A DNA stretch of 64,000 nt from Lingula anatina. Its lineage: Eukaryota > Brachiopoda > Lingulata > Lingulida > Lingulidae. A model generated the notes under the pieces. That model saw only the letters and a list, made by a program, of their open reading frames with translations. It did not search any database and had not been told where the DNA came from. Location of the stretch: assembly GCF_001039355.2 (NCBI RefSeq), contig NW_019775773.1, positions 62,001-126,000 of the forward strand, written 5' to 3'. A program made the position numbers and the translations under genes. Shown one piece after another: positions 51,495 through 63,660 of the stretch (position 1 is the stretch's first letter; every line of letters begins with the position of its first letter).

Positions 51495-52362
51495 CAATGA
51501 TTAAACAGGATGATAAGGACTTGAAAATAATTTAGAATTCTATACATGCAAATTATCACAAAATCTAGTAGCATGATGGAGGTTTATATTCTTCAACTGC
51601 AACACTTCTTCGTTGTTCATAACCACTTTGCCATGGGTGTGAAAATTTTCTATATACATCATTCTATAAAAGATTCAATGTTGTCCATACGACAGAAAAG
51701 CAGTGTACTCTATGACACTAGTAATTATACAAGTTAACATTGCATGTAATAATAGTTTGCATTAACTCATCAACTTGCCATTTATGTAGACAACAATAGT
51801 CATTTTAATTCAAGATGTACCATGGTTCTTGTCTGTCTAATTGGTGTATTTTAATCAATTAAAAAATACCAACAAAGAAAGGTAAAAAAAAAACTATTTT
51901 GGACTTTCTTCACTGCTTCACTTATTACTATGAACTGCTGGTCAATAAGGCTATCTATTTGTTTCATTTTAATCTTGTATATTTATCAATTTATACTGAA
52001 ATAAAAACTTTTGTGAAAAAGTTTCCTATTGTTCCAAGATATTTTCCTGACATTTGCATGAAGTATTGAAATTGATCAGCATTTTTTATAGCTAAGAATA
52101 GATTAGGATTTAGCAATTCCTCAAATTAACAGAAAATGCAATACTCAGTAACATACTGTGAGCCATGGATTTCCATAACATCACAAGAACTTTTTGAATG
52201 ACAATAAAGCATAATTCTAAGGATTTACCATAATACTCCAATATGTAATTACCTACATACATTGCATATTTATGAGTTGCAAAATGAGCGCACTGCTGAT
52301 GTGAAACCCAAGCAGCCTTTTTTTTTTTTACAAAATATTACATCATCCATTTTCTATCTTAC

Positions 52363-52671
52363 CCTGGTCTTCGTACACTTGAAGTTGGCCAAGATCTGCG
52401 AATATGTTTTAAGATGATCTGGCGGCGTTTACTAGGAGGTTCTTCCTCAGATTTTGGCTTTATTTTCCTTGACTTCCCTCCATTTTTCTCCAGTGTTTCA
52501 TCTGATGGCTTTCTTGCTCGCTGAGGGGGTCTCTGTCCATGGGCCCACAAGTGCTGATGGTGCACAGGCTCAATGACGCACTCCCTATTACTGCCGGACA
52601 TATCTGGGACACTCAAAAACCGTTTTTTTGACTCACAAAGCTGAGTACAGTAGATATCTGACCCAAGCTGG
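52363..52671 (-). CDS. Gene A exon, 309 bp, charged basic region
   Basis: The largest exon seen. The donor is CCAGG|GTAAGA. The acceptor is TTTTAGCTAG|; the adjacent TTTTAG| is possible but breaks phase. It begins QLGSDIYCTQLCESKKRF, continues through a His/Pro/Arg-rich stretch, and then has lysine-rich clusters KSRKIKPKSEEEPPSKRR followed by QIILKHIRRSWPTSSVRRPG. The spaced basic clusters could form a bipartite nuclear-localisation-like or nucleic-acid-binding patch. That is inference. Confidence 0.75.
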
Positions 52672-53002
52672 CTAGCTAAAACAGAAATGTGTCCTTATAG
52701 ATCAACATGTAGTCTGAGACATGAAGCTTTTATTTATGTAAACCCATTGTAATTGAAAGAATACATACATTTCAAATATCAGAGAATTCCATTTTATCGA
52801 ATTTGTCCATACATTGCTATGTCACAGCTGTTCAGTGCATAAACCACTACCTGATTTTTGTCCTTCATATTATTACTGCCTTCCATCTGTTATAAAGCTA
52901 GGAGTGTCCTGATTAAATTTGATCACATTTTCCTCTCTTCACAGCCTCCACACAGGCCCACATACATGTACCTTAATAGTGATATCATCTCTGTATACTT
53001 AC

Positions 53003-53192
53003 ACATTAGAGTAAAATATGGTACAGGCTGCCGTATCCAATGCCAACTGCGTTTCTGCATTAAAACCTAACGCTGGTTTTAGATCAAATAATATGTCCCG
53101 GAGCTTAATTAATTGTTGGAATGATTGACTTGAACTGATAACCAATTGATATTTTCCAGGGAAGATTTTCTGAAACCTAAAACCCTGCTGAT
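53003..53192 (-). CDS. Gene A exon, 190 bp, conserved-looking core
   Basis: The donor is near perfect (AATGT|GTAAGTATAC). The acceptor used is GCTCTGGAG|, chosen because it alone supplies the two bases needed after the 36-bp exon and keeps the frame open. Key stretches are GFRFQKIFPGKYQLVISSSQ, then SFQQLIKLRDILFDLKPAL, then a helix-like AETQLALDTAACTIFYSN. The mixture of strand-like and helical segments suggests a folded domain, which I cannot name. Alternative AG sites within it would shorten the exon. Confidence 0.72.
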
Positions 53193-54487
53193 CTCCAGAG
53201 CAATTTGGAACAAAGCTCACATGATAAACACAAAGGAAAGAAATCCAATTTTTTGACTTCCCAGAGGAGTAATTACGACCCCTGACCCTCATGAAAGAGA
53301 ACCACTCATGACAGTTCTCAACCTGTGAGCTACAAGTCTTGTATCCAATCCATTAGTTAAAGACGAACCTTGAACCAAATTACCCCTGTGTTCCCTGTTC
53401 AATTGAGAGCAAGTGCTTAGTCGTGACACGACAGATTTCGAGAAAATAAACCTACTCAATAAATGAACTGACAAGGCATATAAATGACAAGAGCCAATGC
53501 AATTTCAAACCAACAAGAAGGTGAGTGGAGCATGTCCGAGACACTATTAGTCAATGTCTTGTGCGTCAATCTGCATAACAGTTTAGACAAAACTAAGCCT
53601 TACTTACCAATCCCAGGAAAATGACTGATCAATGCCCACTCCTCTCAGAAAGATTTACCACTAGGTCTACTTATCATTCATTCTCATTCAAAGTTAAAGT
53701 CAATATCAAGTCAAAGTTCTCAGCATTTGAGTCTCTAAGAGATAGTACATCTTCTACTCAAGCCACTAGTCAAGTCCCTGATAAAATAAATAAGTTACAG
53801 CAACTCTCAGCTTTCAGTTGGCAACCTGACTCACCTGAACTCTACGATAACGAAACAATGCAGCCTGTAGCATCCCCTGGCGGGGTTAGACTATGAGACT
53901 ATTTATCATACAGCAATATAATAATGGGGATTATCTCCTGTGTATGGAAGGATATACTGGTTAGCTGAGGTGATGGGTTTTAACCTCCTTATTAATGGTA
54001 ATGGACTCGTTGTCTCTGTATATATTGTAACTAGTCTCAGTACATTAACTCCATATACAAAATTGAAAGGACATTTGGATACAGTGATATGGCTTGTCTG
54101 TGGCAACACAAGTTATGAATGCCAGGGAAGTTAAAAAAATGATAAAAAGAGTAACCATAGTAATACTATAGCTTTTGGCTCCGACTAGATTGTAACAGTC
54201 CATTAGATTTCAGGTTGTATCTTAACAGTGTATACATGTGCAGTCTTCTGGGATATTGACATCTTGTCAGGTTTCCAATTATATGACATTTAATCAGCAG
54301 TTTGATCAGAGGCACCAAGGCAAATAAACAATAGAAAAATATACAGCATCCTAAACTACAGTACGATTAACTGAACAATTGCCTTTATCACCATACTGTT
54401 GTTGCCATCTACCTTAATTTGTTTTTTGTTTTATAAGAATATAGAAGACAGAAAAATGCACCCCTAAATTGTTGAAATGTTACCTAC

Positions 54488-54523
54488 CCTCATTTACCAT
54501 TACATCTAGTGTAGACAGCTCGC
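54488..54523 (-). CDS. Gene A exon, 36 bp
   Basis: The acceptor is excellent (TTTTCTCATTCAG|) and the donor is GAGG|GTAGGT. Of the three frames only one is open. It reads ELSTLDVMVNE, entering with two bases and leaving one. Both phases match the microexon upstream and the exon at 53003-53192 downstream. A second GT (ATG|GTAAAT) inside the exon could act as an alternative donor. Confidence 0.62.
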
Positions 54524-55931
54524 CTGAATGAGAAAATATATCTCCTAGTGATTATAAATGTATGAGAAAATTATAAATTAATGAAGAAGACGTCAGATAG
54601 AAACACATGTATAATCCCTAACCTCCACAATTCATCAATTTTCATAAATACGGACATTCAAGTACTTTATCAAACTACTAGGAAACAGGTCAGGTGGGTA
54701 AGAAAGATACTGATGCCACCTAAATTACTTTCTAGTAATTTCTCTTTCTTGTTCTAGTCTTTCACAGTTGAAAAGCTCCGAGTTGGTAATTTGCAGGGCA
54801 TAGACTTATAAGGATTCTGCCAAGTTGAACATACTTTCATTTTCAATGTAAAAATGGACAATACAGATGTCAAAACCACACTCATAAAAAGATAAAAATG
54901 AAACATTAAGATAGAGATTGTCATTGTTTTAAAATATTGACTACAGATGTGACCTCAACCTACAGCCAAACCAGACCAATATACTGGTACTGTCTGTCCT
55001 ATTTGAACTGCCACAAAATTCTTTGTGACTCTATTGTAACAGTTACCACAGCATATTTATGTTTTGAAGTTTTGAATTGCACATAGACTTAAAACATTGA
55101 GGCTACATTTTCATTGCTTTCATTGTTGTAAAAAAAATGAACACATACATGAATCAAGTTAAACTTTTATGCACATCAAAATTTAACCGACAGATATATA
55201 TAACCATGCTATACAGGCAAATAATAAGGCAAGTGCTTTTTTGTCAATAAGGATGCAGTTAAATCCATCATGTAGACAAATCATGTACATCAAAAAGAAA
55301 GGAGTCATCAAGTATGACATATACAGACCTTGAAACTCAAAGAGGCAGAATCAATGACACTTATGGGCAAGAAGATTTGGGAGAGAACAGAAAAAAATTT
55401 TTAATTTCAATAATTTATCACAAAATAAGTTACATAATTATGAAAAGGCATTTCTATTAACCTAACAAAATAAGATTATTTTGATTCAATTAACATGTTA
55501 TTCCTCCTTACTTATTGGGTTAAAGAAAAAATTAAATGGGATTAAATCATAGCTTGATTGATTGTGTTAGGGAAGGCACCAGACAAAAGGATTGCATAAT
55601 GTTACAAATTGTGTCATTACTCGAGTGAAAATCTATCCATCATGCAGATTTTCAAATTCAGGCTACCTTTTTTTCCAAAGCTTTAAACATATTTGAAATA
55701 AAAGACATTGAACCAGTTAGCAGTTATAGGGCAAAAGTGGAAAAATATATGCAAAAACACAAATTATTCAATGATTTTTAAGAAAAAAACATCTGATATT
55801 TACCACATGTTAAAGATTACATGCACTGATTTAGTTTGGATAAATGGAGACTAAATATTTACTACTTACTTGAGTCCAATCTGGGCTCAGAAGTTTTTCA
55901 ATGAAACACACCTACATGTAGTTTGACATAC

Positions 55932-55948
55932 CTTTAAGTCTAATAAAA
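55932..55948 (-). CDS. Gene A microexon, 17 bp
   Basis: Bounded by a long pyrimidine tract ending CATGTAG| and a strong donor AAAG|GTATGT. With one base entering and one leaving it contributes FIRLK. The phases agree with the exons on both sides (58061-58209 and 54488-54523), and the joined product reads smoothly (YSFIRLKGELSTLDV). A random match to two good splice sites plus both phases is unlikely, though an exon this small needs cDNA support. Confidence 0.58.
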
Positions 55949-57913
55949 CTACATGAAAAGGGAAAACTACAAGGGTTCCACCTGGCTCATAGCCACGAGG
56001 GGTTTGGGGTTCCTAACATACTGCCCTTTTTTCTAGGAAAAGGTCCCCTCTGGGTAATATTTTGCCTAAGTACACAAAGGTTTCATGGTATAAGGTTAAT
56101 TTTTTTTCAGAAAAAGACCCACCCTCTTTAAAATTGCTAGCTACAGGCTCGCACAAATGCACTGCAAACTTACGCATTTTCATTTTAATGATTCCAAATG
56201 TGATACACTGATCACGACTTCTGAACAAAATACAGGTGTCAGCAGTAGAGCTAATTTCAACCATTACTGACAGCCAGACAAAGATAAGTTAAGTAAATGT
56301 CCATGTTTGCTTTGCTGTTTTATTTGAAAGTCCACAGTCCTTATTGATTGGAAATGCAATGAAGCCAGAATCAATATTGTATTTTTTGAAGACAAAATGA
56401 GCATGTAAAGCATGCTGTTTCTGTCAGAATCACGAAACATAATCAGTATTAATGGAGAAAAAAGATAACATAATTAACTCAATCTGTATCCGTACTGGCA
56501 GACTTCCTCAGATGCTTAGATAAGCTTAGCGGCATACATGAATAACTATGATATTACAAATAGAACACAAAGTTAGTAACTGAAGAAATAACCAACTTGG
56601 CTAGATAAAATCATGTCAAACTGATCACTTTCAAAGAAGTAACTCATCACATGAACCAAAAATGTTAGGGACATTAAAAAAGGAAAAACATGGCTTTAAT
56701 CTTTGAAATATGTTTCAACATCAACAGCACATAAAATGGCTATTCACTAACCTACACAGTCATGTTTAATACAACCATCAAAACATTTTAAGGTTCATCT
56801 TCAAATTAACCAAACATTCTGATTCTCTTTTCCATAATTTACCAAGTTCTCACAAAGACATCTAGGTATATAAACCTGGTGACTATTTTACCTCAATGCC
56901 TACTCAGACAATAAATGCACATATTTTGCAGCATTGTCTGTAACATACCTTCCTTTCTGTTTTTATTTATTTTATTTATTATTAAAGTATACTGAAAAAT
57001 TTTCTTCATCTTAATTGACAGTATCTGAATTATCTTAATCTGAATTAACGGCATGTAAACAGGCCCTTCAGAACTAAAACAGTTAATAAAAAGGAGAAGA
57101 TATTGCATTTCTCTAGTTAATACACAAGTGTAGCAGAAACTGGGCATCTAATGCGTGTATCATTTGAAAAAGATACAAACAATCCTAAATACCTCAATTT
57201 CTGATGCAAATTAACAGGGTTGCCATAGCAACCAAGGTTTTGGCATTATCTCACAAAGTAAACATAACCCACCCTTAAACTCCGAGGTTACAAGATGCTA
57301 TTTTCCAGCTATGTGCATGCCTCTGCCACTTCAAGTAATAGTGGTGGTTAGTTACCAATAAACTGTGAAACTCAGGGTATCATACCTGACAACTGAGGTA
57401 GTGCTCGAATATATTATATCTAAAATGAAACTTTACCACATCAAACCAATTTTCTTCCACAATTGTACCTCCCTGTCATAAATGCACCAGTGCTGCAGAG
57501 CAAATTGGAGAACTTCCAGTTCAGAATGCTCATTAAAAACTGAGCAGCAACATGGCCATGTATGTTTGCATGCAGTTCAGTAATATTAGTTTCATTTGTG
57601 GTAGGAAAGATATATGTCACAGTCACGCTATAAACAACTGCTTTTCTGAAAAAAAAAGATAAACTGCTGCTACACTTTTTATGACTGTTGCCATACATTG
57701 TTTTCAATCACCATAAAGGCACTATGAGCAAAACTATTTTTTCTTACCAGTAGATAGTAAATTTTAGCACCTGTAAAAATTCTGTAAAAATATAATCCAG
57801 TGATGATGGTCATTTATAAATGAATTCAAGCATGTAAGCACATCTAAACAATATAAAAATGAGAGTGACACTTGGGAAGAAACTGCAATGATTAGTTAGG
57901 AGGGGGATCCTTT

Positions 57914-57948
57914 AAAAAACAAACAAACAAACAAACAAAAAAAAAAAC
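57914..57948. repeat. (CAAA)n microsatellite ending in poly-A
   Basis: Five CAAA-type units flanked by A-runs. Confidence 0.9.
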
Positions 57949-58060
57949 ATGGTTTTTTAATTTACATATCAAATAGCAATAGATCAGTGATGGATCAACT
58001 GAAAATTAACATTGTTCTACCAAGGTAAAGGATGTTCTACACCATAAAATCCATAAATAC

Positions 58061-58209
58061 CTGTAACTCAAATTACTTTCTTCACCAGAGGCAATGGAAG
58101 AACTGACAGAAATCCTGGGTAAGATCTTCAAATGTGATGGCCTCCTTTCCTGGTTGGCAGGGTCTGTGCCATAGCTGCTCATTGTCACACATTTGTGCTC
58201 ATAATGTTC
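58061..58209 (-). CDS. Gene A exon, 149 bp
   Basis: Clean splice sites: acceptor CCTTGTCATTGCAG| and donor TACAG|GTATTT. Phase 0 is the only open frame. The peptide is polar, containing HYEHKCVTMSSYGTDPANQ, then a serine-rich stretch ISVSSSIASGEESNLSY. That looks like a flexible, potentially phosphorylated linker. It leaves two bases (AG), which match the following 17-bp microexon. Confidence 0.75.
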
Positions 58210-58379
58210 CTGCAATGACAAGGCAAGGAGATCTCAGTAAGGGTTGGATGACATTTTTTACCAAACTGTACAGTATATAACCACTGAAACTCAAGATGGC
58301 CAATTTATGAAAGTTGGAAATTTAAGTTCTCAGTGATTGGGGACTTCAATTACTCAAATTAAAACTTGTTGTTCCATAC

Positions 58380-58410
58380 CTCAGTAGTGGGATGTTCAGG
58401 TAGCAATATA
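58380..58410 (-). CDS. Gene A exon, 31 bp
   Basis: A short exon reading ILLPEHPTTE, with donor GAG|GTATGG and acceptor AAAGTAG|. It enters with one base and ends on a codon boundary. This matches exactly the phase-0 start of the next exon at 58061-58209. It is the first exon of the continuous thirteen-exon chain. Confidence 0.55.
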
Positions 58411-59659
58411 CTACTTTATAAACCGAGGTGTATTTCTCAAATGACGTCTACAGTTGATATAAAATTCATTCTTATTATATATCTGTATCATCTTACACTC
58501 TGAAATACCAATGATATAATAATAATGATACATAGACACTGGTTGTCTCTGGTGATGACACCACACAAAGAGGATTAACCAACTAATGCTATGTCTCCAT
58601 GGATATTATTCATTAATCTTTGACAGGAGTTTTGGTATTACCTATATTATGCTATATGCAAACAAATTGGCCTTGCATCTGTGCTCTTGAGCAGAGTCAA
58701 CCAAATTAATAGACCAGTTTATGTTGCCAGAGACTGAATCAATAAATGCGACAACTGATGGAGTTAATTTGCTATCATTAAATGAGCACATTCATAAAAA
58801 GTGGCTACATTTAGTTGGTAAAAGCCTATCTCATTTTATTAAAAGCTTTGACACTAAAGCCTGAGTTAAGAAAAAGGGCTGTAAATGGCAGTTTGCTTGA
58901 TTACAAACAACATAGTTGCAATTTACTTCAGACAAATGTTTTCACATTTCTGTTTTTCATTCATTCATCTATTTTCTATCTATGAAGTTAATTAACAGTC
59001 ATCAAAACACACTAATTAATATTGGGCAGTGCCAAAGTTCTGATGCGTTCTTTGTGCAACAGGGTTAAATAATTCCAATATTATCATTTAAATAAACATA
59101 ATATACTAGAAATATTTATCTATGTAACTCACTTGACTTCTGTTTAAGTTGAGTTTTCAATGTAGGTGTGACTCAGTTGTGCTGTGGTTGAGTTAAAACC
59201 AATTCAACATAAGCACAACCGAATCTCACCTATAGCAATTGATACAACCCAAAGCAATCATCACCAGGTGGAGAGGGTTACATGCACGTGCATTAAGACA
59301 TTGTATTATGGGCAATGAAAAATGCATAACTTAGCAAATATTGGTATTTTTGTTGCATTACTTTCATCACTTCCTTGTTATTCACAAAATCCCTAGCTAT
59401 TATCAGTGAGCAGAACAGAAATTACAGAAATGCCTAACTTCATCATATAGAACAGCAATCAAAAGAAATAAAATTCTTGATGTTTATCACAACCATCCAT
59501 ATCAAATATCCCAACAGATGAAGATATTGGTCTCATCAAATGCATACCCAGCTACACTGAGGTCATAGAAGACAACTACTATGTCCTGTGAAATACATCC
59601 TTTACTTTATGCATCACATTTTTGGTGTTTGTCATTTTTTGGAAAATCAATCATTTTAA

Positions 59660-59662
<3 letters not shown>

Positions 59663-59695
<33 letters not shown>
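59663..59695. repeat. Poly-A tract
   Basis: Thirty-three A in a row. No retrotransposon body or target duplication was recognised beside it. Confidence 0.95.
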
Positions 59696-59696
<1 letters not shown>

Positions 59697-59915
59697 AGAG
59701 AAAATACCATAATATAGACAATTCTTAAAGGCAGGCAATGTGATTACACTAATGTGTAGAGATAGGATTGAAGCAAAAAATCTGATAACATTTATGTTGC
59801 CGGAAAATTTCTTATTTTGCTTATTTAAACTAATTTCAGTTGAAATTAGGCTGTTTGAACCCACAAAATAAAAAATGAGAAAACAAACAATACATATTAG
59901 CATTTCTTTGCTCAC

Positions 59916-60001
59916 CCAGAAGTATGGAGTCTGAGTCACTATCTGAGGCTGGTTTTTCTCGTGCCAACAACAAAAGCTCAATCAGAACAAGACAAGTCAG
60001 T
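59916..60001 (-). CDS. Gene A exon candidate, Leu-rich helix then acidic Ser/Asp stretch
   Basis: An 86-bp exon with donor CTGG|GTGAGC. It reads LTCLVLIELLLLAREK followed by PASDSDSDSILL: a hydrophobic helix followed by an acidic serine-rich linker resembling a casein-kinase-2 type site. The acceptor is either TATGAG| (used here) or the nearby CTGATTGAG|, which would shorten the exon to start at CTT. Coding potential is clear, but the exact 5' edge is not. Confidence 0.55.
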
Positions 60002-60303
60002 CTCATACAAGTATGTTTTTAAAACTCTTAATATCATTTGTTTGAAAGCATTTAACATAAATGCAATTGTGGATCACAATAACATTTCATAATAGATATG
60101 TAGCACATTTTTGGTCTATTTTTCTATGGAAATTCAAAACAAGTTTGTGGAAATAAACTACTGATTTTCCACATTCCAACTTTTTTCAATTTTTTTTCCA
60201 ATGGTCCACCCAACTGCCAACACAGACCATTTGAGTGCTTCTTTTCTTGTCTCTCACCAATTTTTGGGTTTTTCTACTGTTTTCTTTCTACTTCATTTAG
60301 CAC

Positions 60304-60424
60304 CATGCTCGCCACATTTTTTCTGCATCTTCATCTTGGAACTTATAGTAACATCTGGTTCTCAGGTAGAGTACTTCATTAATGAGAAACTGCAAGACTT
60401 CAGAAGCTGTCCTGGAGATGAGAG
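60304..60424 (-). CDS. Gene A exon candidate, helical segment
   Basis: A 121-bp open segment with very protein-like content. It reads LISRTASEVLQFLINEVLYL then RTRCYYKFQDEDAEKMWRAW. The start is set at TGCAAG|; an alternative acceptor at CATCTCCAG| would give 60304-60411. The donor is ATG|GTGCTA. Joining directly to the next candidate (59916-60001) would create TGA across the junction, so either the donor differs or another exon lies between them. The plus strand of this stretch is also open by chance. Confidence 0.55.
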
Positions 60425-61196
60425 CTTGCAATTTCAGACAAGGTCATCCAAAATTATCATGTAGAACTTCAAAATGGTTGGATAAGGCATACCTTGGTGT
60501 TTATTGGAAAATAGTTTCTGGGAAAATTTTTTATTATTTATTTTTCCTACACAGAGGTCTAACACATGTTGTTTGTCTTTAAGTGCATATGAATTCAATA
60601 CATAAAAGAAGAACATGTTGTCAAAGTCCAAATTTAAGAGAATTGTGCGTATTCAAGTCATACAATTAGTACACAAAAACCAATATTAAAAAAATATATA
60701 TATAAATAAAATTACCATTAATATTGGTTTTGTCTTATAATGTTAAGCATTCATAACCCAAACAATGACTAATCAACTGAAAAAAAAAATGCAAGCATAA
60801 AGCAAATGATTTTCTTTTACAAATGCATTCTTCATTTCTTTAGGAAATCCTTATGTGCTAATCAATCTTTGCCTAATGACCAAACAATTGTACTCAATCA
60901 GTTTGGAAAAAGAGGCTATGCTTGTCAGTTTGGAAGGATATGTTAATTTCTATGTTATATGGGAAAGCCATTACCAAAACATATCCCAAGTAAGTGCAAT
61001 ATATTTTGAGGTTGCCAGAATCATGTTGAATAACCATATGATCTAAATGCACTATTTTGCTGAAACATGTTTTAACATTACTATTAAAATAATATTAATA
61101 TTAAAATATTCAAATCTGAAAAGTATTATATGGATAAAATATTTTAATCTTTTGAATAGATCTTAAATAAAAGATGAAAAGTAAGACATAACATAC

Positions 61197-61237
61197 CATT
61201 TCCTTCATAATCTGAAATCCCCATTTGAGCACAAAAC
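61197..61237 (-). CDS. Gene A exon candidate, frame ambiguous
   Basis: A 41-bp exon with a good acceptor (TTTTGTGATCAAAATCAG|) and donor (AATG|GTATGT). Two frames are open. FVLKWGFQIMKEM accepts the phase of the upstream exon at 63292-63383. FCAQMGISDYEGN hands the correct phase to the downstream exon at 60304-60424. Both cannot hold, so an exon is probably missing on one side. Transcript data would decide. Confidence 0.42.
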
Positions 61238-62129
61238 CTGATTTTGATCACAAAATCCATAAAAGAACAGGCATGTACAAGTACACCAAGTTGGGGGAGA
61301 TATACCAGACTAAAATAAGGCTGATTGGAATAAATCTGATTAAATTACTGGTTGGTCATTTTTTGCTGCCATATGCAAAAATGGTCTCTTTTAAATGAAA
61401 ATATATAACAAAATGTCCCTCAAGAACAAACTCAGATGCTATATTTGATTGCTCTTTACAGAAAAAAGTTAACATATTGAACTGTTGTAGCAGCCTTGGA
61501 AATAAAGCTAGAGAGTTTTTTAAAGTTCAGTGAACTACGATGTGCACTTAATTCCCAATCCAAATGATTTTTGATATCAGATTGTTTATGGACTGTCAGA
61601 TGCAATTGCTATTCCACACCTTTTCATGTGTCACTGTCTCAGCGTGTTTATTGTGATGTGTTTATTATGTCATATAGAGGTAATGTGGATATGGAGGTGG
61701 CTGATAATAAATACCCGTGAAGCAGTCAAGACAATTCCAATATTTGCTCTAATAGGCTTCTCGTTGTCTCTTGTATAGCAATGGTAAATATTTTAATAAG
61801 TGGTTAAAGAACCTGCAAACTCCCACCCCCATCAATCAGATGACATCCTAACTTCCACAGCTGACATATTGCTTATTCTCTTAAGAAATAATAATTTAAT
61901 TATGACACTATTCCTTTTTACCAGATTTAATGTTGAAGTCAGTAAAAAAAAAAAATTGAGCAATATGTTAGACGTGAATTAGTGGGTAGACCTTTTGAAT
62001 CCTGTAGATATTATTTATTAATCCAAGGGCAGTTTATGATATAAGCAAGTCAAACCTTTAAAATGTTTCAATTTATACATTTAGTCCCATCTCCAATCTC
62101 CCAACCTAACCCTCAGGCCTGCCGAAAAA

Positions 62130-62412
62130 TCTCTTGCAAATTTGCCACAAATTTGCTGCTAATTTGCCACAAATTTGCAGCAAATTTGCAAGAACGTGAA
62201 TACTTTCATGAAAACTTACTGCAAACTTAAAATGTTCTTACACATTTGCTACAAATTTGCTAGACCATAAAGACTTGCTTGCAAACTGCTGCAAACTTAA
62301 GATGTTTTTGCAAATCTGCTGCCAATTAGCAGCAATACAAAATTTTCTTGCAAACTCATGCTAGCTGGTTGCCCCAAACTTTTGGTTTGCAGCAAATTTG
62401 CTGCAATAGGAC
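62130..62412. repeat. Cluster of GCAAATTTGC palindromes and variants
   Basis: Dense, irregular repeats of AAATTTGC followed by TGC, CAC or AGC, with exact palindromes GCAAATTTGC at 62136-62145, 62180-62189 and 62392-62401. TCTTGCAAATTTG near 62133 is the exact reverse complement of CAAATTTGCAAGA near 62181-62193, so the DNA can form hairpins. Open frames here are stop-rich, so it is not coding. Confidence 0.7.
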
Positions 62413-63291
62413 GGTCATAATGTGGCAAACTTTTCATTCTGCTATAAGGAAAATCCTCCGACCAGCACATTACTTCTAAATTCAATTGTTATCAGATTGC
62501 TGAATGGCATTTATAACTCAAATCCCACTGCATTCCAAGATTAGGTAAAAGTAGGGTTGATGTTGTAAAACTATCTTCCTTGGAAGTATCAGACTCTTGC
62601 AAACGATCACCCTGCCAGCCTACCAGTAGGCTCAGTCCAGGTACATGTTTACTTGTAAAAGGTAGAACTTAGCTACATGTATGATGACGTGTATGATGTA
62701 TGAGTTCTGACGGGTCTGGCATTATGTGTATAGGTATAACTCATAATATCCAAAAACATTTTGGCTTAAGAAAAAAATTTTGATATATATATCTCTAGCT
62801 GTTATATCACATAATCTTCCTAGGACCTTTTGCACATGGCATCATCATGTTATTTCCATCCTGTGGCAAATCTGACCCAAGTAACAATTAAGAATAGCAA
62901 GTCAGCTTAAAGGAGATAATGATTTAAAATTCTTCCAAGACCTGATGATACACCTACTGAAAACTTGTTAAAAGGAGAAATGACCATTAATGTACTAGTG
63001 TATGGGCAAGAAATGCCCTGAAGTGATGTCAGTGCAAATTGTCCATTTTACACTTGCTGGTTGTGTTGGCTGTGAATGACAATTTAAATTTCAGTGTGTT
63101 TTTGATGCTCACAGTAGACAACAAATCGACTAGACTGAACATTACAAATTACTGATTACTCAGTTGATCACTTCACTTATTGCCTTGGGATGCTTACCAT
63201 TAAACATATATACAGAAGATGATCACGCGCTCTCTTGCCACTGCACCTTACACTAACAACAAGCAGTGATAATCATCTGTAAATGTTTTAC

Positions 63292-63383
63292 CTCTTGGGA
63301 AAACCAAGCAACAGAGCATGTATGCAGAAACAGCATTTGCATGCAGGCAGTCAAACACAGATGAAACATGTACATGCAAAGAG
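63292..63383 (-). CDS. Gene A exon candidate
   Basis: A 92-bp exon bounded by CCAAG|C and CAAGAG|GTAAAA. The favoured frame reads a hydrophobic, cysteine-rich helix-like stretch (VFDCLHANAVSAYMLCCLVF) with one base entering and one base leaving. A second frame is also open but looks less protein-like. The acceptor sits after an ATT-rich tract rather than a pyrimidine tract, which lowers confidence. Confidence 0.45.
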
Positions 63384-63660
63384 CTTGGTATATGTATAAT
63401 AATAATAATCAATGTATTGCATAGGTGGTTGCAACTGCAGGGCATTTTACAGGGAATGTTTCACTTGGGTTGATATAATCAAGCTTCAGTAAAAAATCCA
63501 TTTTATGGGTGGGTTTTTAAATGGAAAGAAGAAAAATATCGATAAAAGATTAAATACTATTTTGAACCACAATACTCAAGTCACAGTAGAGAAAATCAGA
63601 CACATACTGTTCAGAAATCATATCAGCCATACATGTATGTCCTGTAATAAAAAAACTTAC

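Larger units (their letters stand above)
45121..52362. other. Gene A introns (apart from the 28-bp exon)
   Basis: Apart from exon 48414-48441, no further exon is needed to keep phase and none was convincing. A GC-richer island at 49481-49610 has open frames on both strands and is noted in the findings. Confidence 0.4.

Noticed and set aside
53621-53896. 91-codon plus-strand Ser-rich open frame
   Set aside because: It looks somewhat protein-like but lacks splice or promoter context, lies opposite gene A, and is low in complexity.
60201-60464. 87-codon plus-strand open frame with VEYFINEKLQDFRSC
   Set aside because: Its protein-like part is the antisense of the gene A exon candidate at 60304-60424, which reads better and fits the strand of all other exons.
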